Below the pieces are notes generated by a model, which was not told the origin of the DNA, did not search any database, and worked only from the letters and a program-made list of their open reading frames with translations. Positions 21,899 through 33,125 of a stretch of DNA of 64,000 nucleotides are shown here, one piece after another; within the stretch, counting starts at the first letter, position 1, and every line of letters begins with the position of its first letter. The position numbers were made by a program, and so were the translations under genes. This DNA comes from Eutrigla gurnardus (taxonomy: Eukaryota > Chordata > Actinopteri > Perciformes > Triglidae), in assembly GCA_963514095.1 (NCBI GenBank), contig OY741268.1, positions 22,111,924-22,175,923 on the forward strand. Direction: 5' to 3'.

Positions 21899-24286
21899 CT
21901 CAGGAGAATCATCACAATCACCAAACGCCTCAGCAAAGTCTGATGGACTTTTCCTCAGAGTCTGGTCAGCAGGCAGCGTGTTGTCATTGTAGGATGACAC
22001 GAACTTAAAGTCACTGGTTCTAGAGCCTGTTGTCAGGTAGGCGTCATAGTTGTAAGCGCTGCGTAAAGTTCCTGTTCCGTCAACATCTGCGTAATTAGGA
22101 GGGAGATAAGCGCTGGGGATGGCAACTGCTCCATCAAACAACAGTCTGGGCTTTCTCCTGCGACAAAACCTCACACCGAGGATGATGATGATGAAGGTCA
22201 GAAAAAAGGTGGACACAGACACCAGCGCGATGATCAGATAAGAGGTCAGCTTGGAGTTCTTCTCGTCGTAAGAAATATCCTTCAGTTCTGGCACCTCAGC
22301 CAAGTTATCAGAAATCAGTAAATACATGGAACAGGTGGCAGAGAGAGAGGGCTGTCCGTTATCTTTCACTGACACAATGAGGTTCTGTTTCATGCTGTCA
22401 GACTCAGAAATGTCCCGCTGTGTCCTGATCTCTCCGCTGTGGAGACCGATAGTGAAAAGTCCCGGATCGGTAGATTTGACTATATGATAGGACAGCCAGG
22501 CGTTCTGTCCGGAGTCTGCGTCCACCGCTATCACTTTGGACACCAGAGAGCCTCCGTGTGCAGCTTTGGGGACCAGCTCGGTCATGAAGGAGTTGCCCTC
22601 CGGGGCGGGGTACAGTATCTGAGGAGAGTTGTCATTCACATCCGATATGAAGACACTGACGGTCACGTTGCTGCTGAGCGGAGGAGAACCGTTGTCTCTG
22701 GCCGTCACGTGGACTTTAAAACTCCTGAACTGTTCATAATCAAACGACCTCACAGCGTGGATCACCCCCGTGTCTCCGTTAACAGATAGATAGGAGGACA
22801 CCGGGGCACCGTTCACCTCACCAGGTAACAGAGAATAAACCACTGTACCGTTTTGTCTCCAGTCGGGGTCTCGAGCACTAACGGAACATAAAGTGGAGCC
22901 AGGTTTGTTATTCTCAGTCACATATGCGCTGTAGGACTGTTCCTCAAACACAGGTGGGTTGTCGTTGATGTCTGCTACAGATAAGTGAACAGTTTTAGAG
23001 GAGGACAGGGGTGGAGAGCCCTCGTCAGTGGCAGTGATGGTAATGTTGTAATCAGACACTAGTTCACGGTCCAGTTGTCCTGTGGTCACCAGAGAATAAT
23101 AGTTTTTAATAGAAGGAACCAACTTAAAAGGGGCGTTTCCCTGAATGGAGCAGCGGACCTGTCCGTTAGTCTCAGAGTCTCTGTCCTGCACGTTAATGAT
23201 GCCCACCTCTGTACCAGGTGACACGTTCTCAGGTATGGGATTGGTCAGTGATTTCAGATATATCACCGGTGCGTTGTCATTTGTATCCGTAATTTCAATT
23301 ATTAACGTCGCATATGACGCTAATCCAAGGCCATCTTTTGCGCTAATCTGAATTTCATATGACGATTCTTTTTCATAATCAATAGATTCAGCTACTTTAA
23401 CTTCTCCAGTTTGGGGATTTAGAGAGAAAACTTGGTTTTCATCGGACACATGATCAAATCCATAAGTAACTTCACCGTACATCCCCTCGTCTGCATCAGT
23501 AGCACTCACTGTGATCACCAACGTATCCAGAGGAGAGTTTTCAGGCAGACTGGCTTTATAAACGGCCTGGCTAAACACTGGTGCATTATCATTAGCATCC
23601 AGTACAGTGACGTGGATGACTACAGTGCCTGATCTCCGAGGAGAGCCTCCATCGAATGCGGTAAGCAATAACATTATCTCTTTTTTGTCTTCTCTGTCCA
23701 ACTCTTTGTCTAAGATTAATTCACCATATTTTCGTCCACCGCCTTTGGTCTTCACATTCAGTTTAAAATGATCATTCTGCTGGAGTGAATAGCCCTGAAC
23801 AGCATTCTCCCCGATGTCTCCATCGTGCGCTTCATCCAAGAGAAAGCCTGCACCCTTCACTGCCGATTCATGAATTTCAATTTTGAGCGACTCCTCTTTA
23901 AACTGCGGTGAATTATCATTAATATCTTGAACGCGGATACTAATACGATGCAGCTCTAATGGGTTTTCCAATACGAGTTCCTGTTTGAGAACACACGATG
24001 CCTTTTTCCCACAAAGCCCTTCTCGGTCAATCCTTTCTTGTACGATCAAGTCTCCGGTGTTGAGATTTACACCGCAGTACTTAACACCAGTGTCCTCGGT
24101 ATCGATACGAGCCTTGCGAGCAGACAATCTCCCCAAATCAAGTCCCAGATCCTTAGCGATATTTCCAATTATAGATCCTCGTTTCATCTCCTCCGGGATG
24201 GAGTAGCTCAGGTCTCCATAGACGGGGTGAAAAACAAGAGAAATAAAAGCAAGGCCCGAGATCAGCGCAAACCTGCTGTAGTCCAT
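21899..24286 (-). CDS. pcdhg: V7, class B' protocadherin variable exon
   Basis: Complete 796-codon exon. The signal peptide begins MDYSRFALISGLAFISL. The start at 24286 has A at -3 and G at +4; the frame is open upstream only through a GTG. EC1-EC3 are related to class B (MKRGSIIGNIAKDLGL, KKASC loop) but distinct, with VKYCGVN in EC1 and NPQTGEVKVAESID in EC3. The EC3/EC4 linker is DTNDNAP. It pairs with V12 at 19.03 kb distance. Its 3' flank resembles those of V6 and V9 rather than that of V12, so exon body and 3' flank have different histories. The donor is GAG|GTAGGA. Confidence 0.96.
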
Positions 24287-24486
24287 TTTTACTGCGAGAA
24301 AAACCACATACACACTACTATAGGTAAAAATTATATCGCTGAAAAATTCCTGATTTCCTCCAAACTACAAAATTCGTCAGATTGCTGCCCTACACGAAGC
24401 AGTTTGTGCTAACTGCAGAACAACAGGAGAGTCAGGCTTTGCGTTTGTCGAGGCAGGAGGGTGGAGGTTGACCGTTCCTTCTCGTT

Positions 24487-24512
24487 TGCTGGTACACACT
24501 GACACCATGAGT
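24487..24512 (-). promoter_or_regulatory. CSE promoter element of V7
   Basis: Class B' form (tgctggtacacactgacacc), 201 bp upstream of the ATG; gggtgg box on the gene side. Confidence 0.65.
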
Positions 24513-25461
24513 GTTAGTTTAGGTATGACAACAAAAGGTAGTATTTTTCTCTTTGCCTATTAAGGAGATAGACACGAATAATGACTCTGACATATCACAG
24601 AAATGTGCTTGATTATTTTAGGATAATATTCATACTAATATTTATTAAAGATATTATGAAATTGGACATTTTATGATCAATAAAAATTATAAACATGAAA
24701 ATATTGTAACTCTCTCTCTCTCAGTAAGAATCTACATTTCCGAAGAACTATGACATGAAAATAAAAAATAAAGTGCTATAGCTGTTTTCCATATCATACT
24801 TTTAAATTGCACTCATGGACTTGCATAGTACTGCTGCATGCAGTGTGCATTTAATTGGAACACACTACTTCCACAAAGCATGGAACCTTACACTTTGACC
24901 GTCTTGCTCCTATATTTGCTGAGCAAAGGATTGTGGGTCAGAAAGCATGGACAACAATATATATGGTATCTACAAAGGACAAAGGGCATTAATATGAAAT
25001 TGCATCAAAAAGAAAACAACAAAAACTTAAGTCTAACTGCTATCAAAGGCTGAAACTTAATGTGTAATACTTCATGTCATATTATTTCTGGTGAGGATGC
25101 ATTCTCCACAAACACTATCCTCAATTGTATCACATATGGAAAACCAATTGAGGAAAGCAAGACTGCACTAGCAAACTTAAATAAACACAGAGGCTAAATG
25201 TTAACTCATCCATACTGCTCCAATATCAAGTCCCATTATCTGTTTAAAGTTATACACATCGATTGCGGATACATGCAGAAGGGGCACTTTCCGGGATTAA
25301 AGCAGCAAAGCATTCAATCAAGAGAAATATCAAAATCTTGGCGAAATATGTAAAAAAAAAAACAATTTTACTGAAAGACAATTCAGCAAATAGGCATATG
25401 ACAACAATGCAAGACTCAGAGGTAAACTATCACTTAAAATGCATCATAGTATCAAACAGGG

Positions 25462-25482
25462 TTCAGCACCAAGGACAGAGGA
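25462..25482 (+). promoter_or_regulatory. RE1/NRSE 3' of V8
   Basis: TTCAGCACCAAGGACAGAG in a flank otherwise unlike the usual class A flank, about 325 bp from the V8 donor. The motif is kept where the surrounding sequence is not. Confidence 0.8.
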
Positions 25483-25786
25483 GTCAGCTTGTTATTCAAA
25501 AAGGTTACCCTCATTGGAAGATAAATAGAGCATCCATGCTTCAACATAGATAAAAGGACTGAAAGAAAATAAATTATTGAAAAACATTCCAGAAGTAACA
25601 GTATGGACATATTTAATGATAGTGAGTGTGCTTAAGTTAACGGTGTTTGTCTGTGTTTGAGTGTGTAGGGTGAGATGGTTGGATGAGAGCTAGAGTAAAG
25701 CTGCACAGGAAAACTTCCTTTGAGAAATGAGTGGCTTCAAAATGTTGGCTTGGTTAATGACAAGTTAAGTAGGAATGTAACCCTAC

Positions 25787-28180
25787 CTCAGGAGAATCAT
25801 CACAATCTCCAAACGCATCAGCAAAGTCTGATGGACTTTTCCTCAGAGTCTGGTCAGCAGGCAGCGTGTTGTCATTGTAAGATGACACAAACTTAAAGTC
25901 ACTGGTTCTAGAGCCTGTTGTCAGGTAGGCGTCATAGTTGTAAGCGCTACGTAAAGTTCCTGTTCCGTCAACATCTGCGTAATTAGGAGGGAGATAAGCG
26001 CTGGGGATGGCAACTGCTCCATCAAACAACAGTCTGGGCTTTCTCCTGCGACAAAACCTCACACCGAGGATGATGATGATGAAGGTCAGAAAAAAGGTGG
26101 ACACAGACACCAGCGCGATGATCAGATAAGAGGTCAGCTTGGAGTTCTTCTCATCGTAAGAAATATCCTTCAGTTCTGGCACCTCAGCCAAGTTATCAGA
26201 AATCAGTAAATACATGGAACAGGTGGCAGAGAGAGAGGGCTGTCCGTTATCTTTCACTGACACAATGAGGTTCTGTTTCATGCTGTCAGACTCAGAAATG
26301 TCCCGCTGTGTCCTGATCTCTCCGCTGTGGAGACCGATAGTGAAAAGTCCCGGATCGGTGGATTTGACTATATGATAGGACAGCCAGGCGTTCTGTCCGG
26401 AGTCCGCGTCCACCGCTATCACTTTGGACACCAGAGAGCCTCCGTGTGCAGCTTTGGGGACCAGCTCGGTCATGAAGGAGTTGCCCTCCGGGGCGGGGTA
26501 CAGTATCTGAGGAGAGTTGTCATTCACATCCGATATGAAGACACTGACGGTCACGTTGCTGCTGAGCGGAGGAGAACCGTTGTCTCTGGCCGTCACGTGG
26601 ACTTTAAAACTCCTGAACTGTTCATAATCAAACGACCTCACAGCGTGGATCACCCCCGTGTCTCCGTTAACAGATAGATAGGAGGACACCGGGGCACCGT
26701 TCACCTCACCAGGTAACAGAGAATAAACCACTGTACCGTTTTGTCTCCAGTCGGGGTCTCGAGCACTAACGGAACATAAAGTGGAGCCAGGTTTGTTATT
26801 CTCAGTCACATATGCGCTGTAGGACTGTTCCTCAAACACAGGTGGGTTGTCGTTGATGTCTGCTACAGATAAGTGAACAGTTTTAGAGGAGGACAGAGGT
26901 GGAGAGCCCTCGTCAGTGGCAGTGATGGTAATGTTGTAATCAGACACTAGTTCACGGTCCAGTTGTCCTGTGGTCACCAGAGAATAATAGTTTTTAATAG
27001 AAGGAACCAACTTAAAAGGGGCGTTTCCCTGAATGGAGCAGCGGACCTGTCTGTTAGTCTCAGAGTCTCTGTCCTGCACGTTAATGATGCCCACCTCTGT
27101 ACCAGGTGACACGTTCTCTGGTATGGGATTGGTCAGTGATTTCAGATATATCACCGGTGCGTTATCATTTACATCAGTGATATCTATAATCACCTTTGCT
27201 TCTGAAGAGAGACCATAACCATCTTTGGCTTCAACAATCACTTCATACTTCGATCCCTCTTCATAATCTATCTGTCCTGTTACACTGATTTCTCCAGTTT
27301 TCTCATCAATTGAAAAAAGCTTCCGTGATTTATCAGACAGTAGACTAAATTCATATGTAACCTCTCCGTTTAAACCTTCGTCTGCGTCTGATGCACTTAC
27401 AGTGATAACTGGGGTCTTAACAGCTGAGTTTTCCGGTAACGTGGCTGTATAAACGGCTTCAGTAAAAACCGGGGCGTTATCATTAGCATCAAGTACAATG
27501 ACGTGTACGACTACAGTCCCGGATCTCTGAGGAGAACCACCATCCACAGCTGTGAGCAATAATCTCATTTCCTGCTGCTCCTCTCGGTCTAACTCCTTAT
27601 CTAAAACCAACTCACCATATTTTCTACCGGCACTAGTCGTCTGTATATTGAACACAAAGTGAGGGTTTTGTTGCAAAATGTAGCTTTCAACAGAGTTCTT
27701 GCCTATATCAGCATCGTGTGCTGCATTAATACGATACCGAGCTCCTTTGGCAGCTGACTCTGTAATTTCAAGCTTTATAATATCCTTCGGGAAAACTGGT
27801 GCATTGTCGTTTATGTCCTGCACCTGCAGGGACAACCGGTGTAACTCCAGTGGATTCTCTAATAGCAAGTCGAATTTAAGAACACACGAAGGCTTCTCTC
27901 CACAATGCTCCTCTCGGTCAATTCGTTCCGCAACGATTAAATCTCCGCTTCGAAGATTAATCCCGCAATATTGTCTTTCGTTTCCTTCCATGTCAACCCG
28001 AGCTTTGCGAGCAGACAGTCGGCCCACCTCCAGTCCGAGATCTTGAGCGATATTTCCAATAACAGATCCGCGCTTGAGCTCCTCCTGTACGGAATAGCTC
28101 AGGTCTCCGTGTGCGTACTGCACCGCAACAAAGAAAAAGACAAAGCCAAAGCTTTGAAGAACGCGCTGACTCAGCATCAT
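25787..28180 (-). CDS. pcdhg: V8, class A protocadherin variable exon
   Basis: Complete 798-codon class A exon with SQRVLQ signal peptide and donor GAG|GTAGGG. EC3 has FSLLSDKS and FSIDEK as in V1. Its 3' flank (24.5-25.8 kb) is unlike the usual class A flank and is shared only with V13, its positional duplicate 19 kb away. Beyond the donor the frame reads a short intronic tail before a stop. Confidence 0.96.
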
Positions 28181-28352
28181 CCTCAGACAGCAGTACACAC
28201 CTCACAACACACTAATGTCGAGCTTTAAAAATAAGCTATACGATCAATGTGCCTTCCAAGCCTTTACCGTCGATGTCGAATGATAGAGAACACGAGACTG
28301 GTCGATCCAAATAATGGGTGGTGTGCAAAGCAGGCTGGACATTATACTTCTT

Positions 28353-28378
28353 AGCTGGTCTATAGTGACCCCGTGAGT
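28353..28378 (-). promoter_or_regulatory. CSE promoter element of V8
   Basis: Class A form, 173 bp upstream of the ATG. Confidence 0.65.
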
Positions 28379-28851
28379 GCAAAAGAAATATAGCAATTTG
28401 TTTTAGAAATACACTATCCGATAGATTCATCGTTAGTGTTTAAAAAAAAACATTTAACGGTGTATCAAACCGTTTAATAAGGAATCAAATGCCAGACAAA
28501 TACCCACCAAGTCCATGTCTCTATCTCTCAGTGGGTTTGTACGTTATTGAATGAATAAGCTAATAAGGAAACATTTGGAAGTTCCCTAAATCCTGGGGAA
28601 CGAGAACAAACATTTAAAAAAAAATTAACTGACTGACAAGACAAATATTTGTCCTTTCACTTAATATGATTTCCCCCCCATATCAATATCATCTAAAATC
28701 AAAGATATTGAATTCCTTAATTTAAAACGGGAACAAATACATGTGAATGCAAAGACAACTACAACATAAAATAGAACGTTTATATTTTTAAGTGGCACAG
28801 AATAACATGGATGGAGGTTCATCTTTAAAACGCAACAGACCAAAAGTGAGT

Positions 28852-28872
28852 TTCAGCACCAAGGACAGAGAC
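28852..28872 (+). promoter_or_regulatory. RE1/NRSE 3' of V9
   Basis: TTCAGCACCAAGGACAGAG, about 245 bp from the V9 donor; the spacing is short because of the flank deletion near 29014. Confidence 0.8.
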
Positions 28873-29097
28873 ACGTGTAGAACAAGATGCAGCTCTGTTC
28901 AAGATACACAAACAAACCAGTGCTGAGTAAGAATATATGTAAAAATAAAGACAGATCACTTAAAAAAAAAAAAAAAATTCCTCCAACCTAGAGAAAGTGA
29001 TCAATAAAACTTGACGTATAGCTGTGTAACGTTGTGTCAAATTGACTGAATAGGTGAGTTAAAAGACGACAAAGTGATAGGCGGCACCAGCTCCTAC

Positions 29098-31491
29098 CTC
29101 AGGAGAATCATCACAATCACCAAACGCCTCAGCAAAGTCTGATGGACTTTTCCTCAGAGTCTGGTCAGCAGGCAGCGTGTTGTCATTGTAAGATGACACG
29201 AACTTAAAGTCACTGGTTCTAGAGCCTGTTGTCAGGTAGGCGTCATAGTTGTAAGCGCTGCGTAAAGTTCCTGTTCCGTCAACATCTGCGTAATTAGGAG
29301 GGAGATAAGCGCTGGGGATGGCAACTGCTCCATCAAACAACAGTCTGGGCTTTCTCCTGCGACAAAACCTCACACCGAGGATGATGATGATGAAGGTCAG
29401 AAAAAAGGTGGACACAGACACCAGCGCGATGATCAGATAAGAGGTCAGCTTGGAGTTCTTCTCGTCGTAAGAAATATCCTTCAGTTCTGGCACCTCAGCC
29501 AAGTTATCAGAAATCAGTAAATACATGGAACAGGTGGCAGAGAGAGAGGGCTGTCCGTTATCTTTCACTGACACAATGAGGTTCTGTTTCATGCTGTCAG
29601 ACTCAGAAATGTCCCGCTGTGTCCTGATCTCTCCGCTGTGGAGACCGATAGTGAAAAGTCCCGGATCGGTGGATTTGACTATATGATAGGACAGCCAGGC
29701 GTTCTGTCCGGAGTCCGCGTCCACCGCTATCACTTTGGACACCAGAGAGCCTCCGTGTGCAGCTTTGGGGACCAGCTCGGTCATGAAGGAGTTGCCCTCC
29801 GGGGCGGGGTACAGTATCTGAGGAGAGTTGTCATTCACATCCGATATGAAGACACTGACGGTCACGTTGCTGCTGAGCGGAGGAGAACCGTTGTCTCTGG
29901 CCGTCACGTGGACTTTAAAACTCCTGAACTGTTCATAATCAAACGACCTCACAGCGTGGATCACCCCCGTGTCTCCGTTAACAGATAGATAGGAGGACAC
30001 CGGGGCACCGTTCACCTCACCAGGTAACAGAGAATAAACCACGGTACCGTTTTGTCTCCAGTCGGGGTCTCGAGCACTAACTGAACATAAAGTGGAGCCA
30101 GGTTTGTTATTCTCAGTCACATATGCGCTGTAGGACTGTTCCTCAAACACAGGTGGGTTGTCGTTGATGTCTGCTACAGATAAGTGAACAGTTTTAGAGG
30201 AGGACAGAGGTGGAGAGCCCTCGTCAGTGGCAGTGATGGTAATGTTGTAATCAGACACTAGTTCACGGTCCAGTTGTCCTGTGGTCACCAGAGAATAATA
30301 GTTTTTAATAGAAGGAACCAACTTAAAAGGGGCGTTTCCCTGAATGGAGCAGCGGACCTGTCTGTTAGTCTCAGAGTCTCTGTCCTGCACGTTAATGATG
30401 CCCACCTCTGTACCAGGTGACACGTTCTCAGGTATGGGATTGGTCAGTGATTTCAGATATACAACTGGGGCGTTATCATTTACATCAGTGATATCAATAA
30501 TCACTTTTGCTTGTGAAGACAGACCATAACCATCTTTGGCTTCAACAATCACTTCATACTTCGATCCCTCTTCATAATCTATCTGTCCTGTTACACTGAT
30601 TTCTCCAGTTTTCTCATCAAGTGAAAAAAGCTTCTGTGATTTATCAGATAAACGACTAAATTCATATGAAACCTCTCCGTTTAAACCTTCGTCTGCGTCT
30701 GATGCACTTACAGTGATAACTGGGGTCTTAACAGCTGAGTTTTCCGGTAACGTGGCTGTATAAACGGCCTCAGTAAAAACAGGGGCGTTATCATTAGCAT
30801 CAAGTACAATGACGTGTATGACTACAGTCCCGGATCTCTGAAGAGAACCACCATCCACAGCTGTGAGCAATAATCTCATTTCCTGCTGCTCCTCTCGGTC
30901 TAACTCCTTATCTAAAACCAACTCACCATATTTACTACCGGCACTAGTCGTCTGTATATTGAACACAAAGTGAGGGTTTTCTTGCAAAATGTAGCTTTCA
31001 ACAGAGTTCTTGCCTATATCAGCATCGTCTGCTGCATTAATACGATACCGAGCTCCTTTATCAGCTGACTCTCTGATTTCAAGCTTTATAATATCCTTCG
31101 GGAAAACTGGTGCATTGTCGTTTATGTCCTGCACCTGCAGGGACAACCGGTGTAACTCCAGTGGATTCTCTAATAGCAAGTCGAATTTAAGAACACACGA
31201 AGGCTTCTCTCCACAATGCTCCTCTCGGTCAATTCGTTCCGCAACGATTAAATCTCCGCTTCGAAGATTAATCCCGCAATATTGTCTTTCGTTTCCTTCC
31301 ATGTCAACCCGAGCTTTGCGAGCAGACAGTCGGCCCACCTCCAGTCCGAGATCTTGAGCGATATTTCCAATAACGGATCCGCGCTTGAGCTCCTCCTGTA
31401 CGGAATAGCTCAGGTCTCCGTGTGCGTACTGCACCGCAACAAAGAAAAAGACAAAGCCAAAGCTTTGAAGAAGGCGCTGACTCAGCATCAT
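29098..31491 (-). CDS. pcdhg: V9, class A protocadherin variable exon
   Basis: Complete 798-codon class A exon with SQRLLQ signal peptide and donor GAG|GTAGGA. EC2-EC3 match V5 (QENPHF, SDKSQKLFS, SSQAKV). Private change: GGSLQRSG (L for P) at the end of EC2. A silent variant 'acggtaccg' in EC5 is shared only with the adjacent V10. The exon tail and first 60 bp of 3' flank match V7, while a deletion of about 170 bp further out (junction near 29014) is shared with V14. The exon is therefore a clear mosaic. Confidence 0.96.
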
Positions 31492-31663
31492 CCTCAGACA
31501 GCAGTACACACCTCACAACACACTAATGTCGAGCTTTAAAAATAAGCTATTCCATCAATATGCCTTCCAAGCCTTTATCGTCGATGTCGAATGATAGAGA
31601 ACACAAGACTGGTGAATCCAAATAATGGGTGGTGTGCAAAGCAGGCTGGACATTATACTTCTT

Positions 31664-31689
31664 AGCTGGTCTATAGTGACACCGTGAGT
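31664..31689 (-). promoter_or_regulatory. CSE promoter element of V9
   Basis: Class A form with one change (gtgacaccg for gtgaccccg), 173 bp upstream of the ATG. Confidence 0.65.
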
Positions 31690-32527
31690 GCAAATGAAAT
31701 ATCGCAATTTATGTTTGAAACACTATCCGACAACTGTATTGTTAATGTTTAAATAAAATGCAATTATATAAAACGTATCAAACAGTTTAATAGTATTGTT
31801 TTTTTAATTTTTACGTAACGTGAGCTGCTGCTTCTTCACGTTATCAGAGTTTGGAAACAAGAACCTGAATCCTCCTCAAATGACCCGCTTTAAACATCCC
31901 CTACTGATAATAGTAAGACAACATGACAACTGTTTAATGACTGCTGTTCCACGATTAGTGATGTAAATAATATTGGAAACTTTAGTAAATTAACAAATTC
32001 CACCGTCTGTGTCCTGGCTTGTTGTTTTAATTATGTGGTTAAATGCCATTCAAATACCCCAAAAAATAAATTTCTCTAAATACAATAATATTGAACGGGT
32101 CAAAGCACGTGCGACGGCAAATGTCAAAGGTAATACTGAATGAATCACTCAACATCTTCCAAAAATTGCTGAACATCTTCAACTTAAAATGATGCTCCTT
32201 GTTGTGAAAGCACTGAAAAGTAGGCCAAGGTATGAATATAGCTAATAAAGAAAACGTTAGAAGGGATATAATTCGTGGTAACAGAGAAACACTTTTAATA
32301 AAAAATAACACTTAACTGAGTCACAACATAAATATGTCTCATTTCACTTGATGATTTTTCCTGTTTTATTCATCTAAACCCATGCTGTTCTACCTTAATT
32401 AAACAGTGGAACATATACGTTATATAAAGACAATTCCAACATAGCATAGCACTTTGTATTTTTAAGTGGTACAATATGACACGGATGTAAGTATTATGTA
32501 AAACGCAACAACGGACCAAACGCAAGG

Positions 32528-32548
32528 TTCAGCACCAAGGACAGAGAC
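32528..32548 (+). promoter_or_regulatory. RE1/NRSE 3' of V10
   Basis: TTCAGCACCAAGGACAGAG inside a strongly diverged spacer, about 600 bp from the V10 donor. Confidence 0.8.
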
Positions 32549-33125
32549 ACAAGGAGATGCAGCTCTATTCAATCTTGCCTACAAAGACAAATACATCTGT
32601 GCTGAGTAAATGTTAGAAAGGACAATATAAAGTTATATACCAAGGAATGAATTATACAGGAGGGGGAAAAGATAATCAGGTGGACAGCCCTTGATGTTTC
32701 AACGGAAATATCAAGAACGTCCTCGCCCATAAGCGATGAATATTTGTCTGTAGAAATAGGTTTGTTAAATTCTTGCAAAACAAACAAAAAATATGAATGA
32801 CAAAGTCCAGCAACCAACAACCTTGAGAAAGTGATCCCTGAAGCTGAAACTAAAGAGACAACCCACTTAGATATTTCACGTGCTCAAAGACACAATGTGA
32901 CGCTCAAGTTAGGGATACATTTACATAATATAATAGGCTATACACATGATATCAAATAGCAATGCATCTACGTTTAAAATCACTTTTACTTGAAACAAAT
33001 GTCCAAAAGACAGTTGTTGATTATGTTGCGATTTCCACTTAATACCATACGTGTGTTACGTTGTCCCACATTGACTGAATACGTCAGTTAAAAGAGGACC
33101 AAATGATGGTGGTACCAGCTCCTAC

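Larger units (their letters stand above)
24287..25786. other. Spacer V7-V8
   Basis: V7 promoter, a (CT)n run at 24710-24722, AT-rich sequence and the V8 RE1. Its duplicate is the V12-V13 spacer, where the CT run is shorter. Confidence 0.7.
28181..29097. other. Spacer V8-V9
   Basis: Class A spacer shortened by a deletion near 29014; a 15-base A run at about 28963-28977. V8 promoter and V9 RE1. Confidence 0.7.
31492..33125. other. Spacer V9-V10
   Basis: V9 promoter, then a strongly diverged version of the class A spacer that still shows the RE1 block and 'aaaacgcaac'. No gene seen. Confidence 0.65.

Noticed and set aside
24710..24722. (CT)n run as a splice or promoter signal
   Set aside because: The run shortens to an interrupted form in the duplicate near 43740 and is not near an acceptor; it looks like an ordinary microsatellite.
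28180..28198. GTG or TTG codons upstream of the ATG in class A, B', C and F exons as starts
   Set aside because: A vertebrate gene would use the ATG, and the ATG positions give good signal peptides conserved between copies.
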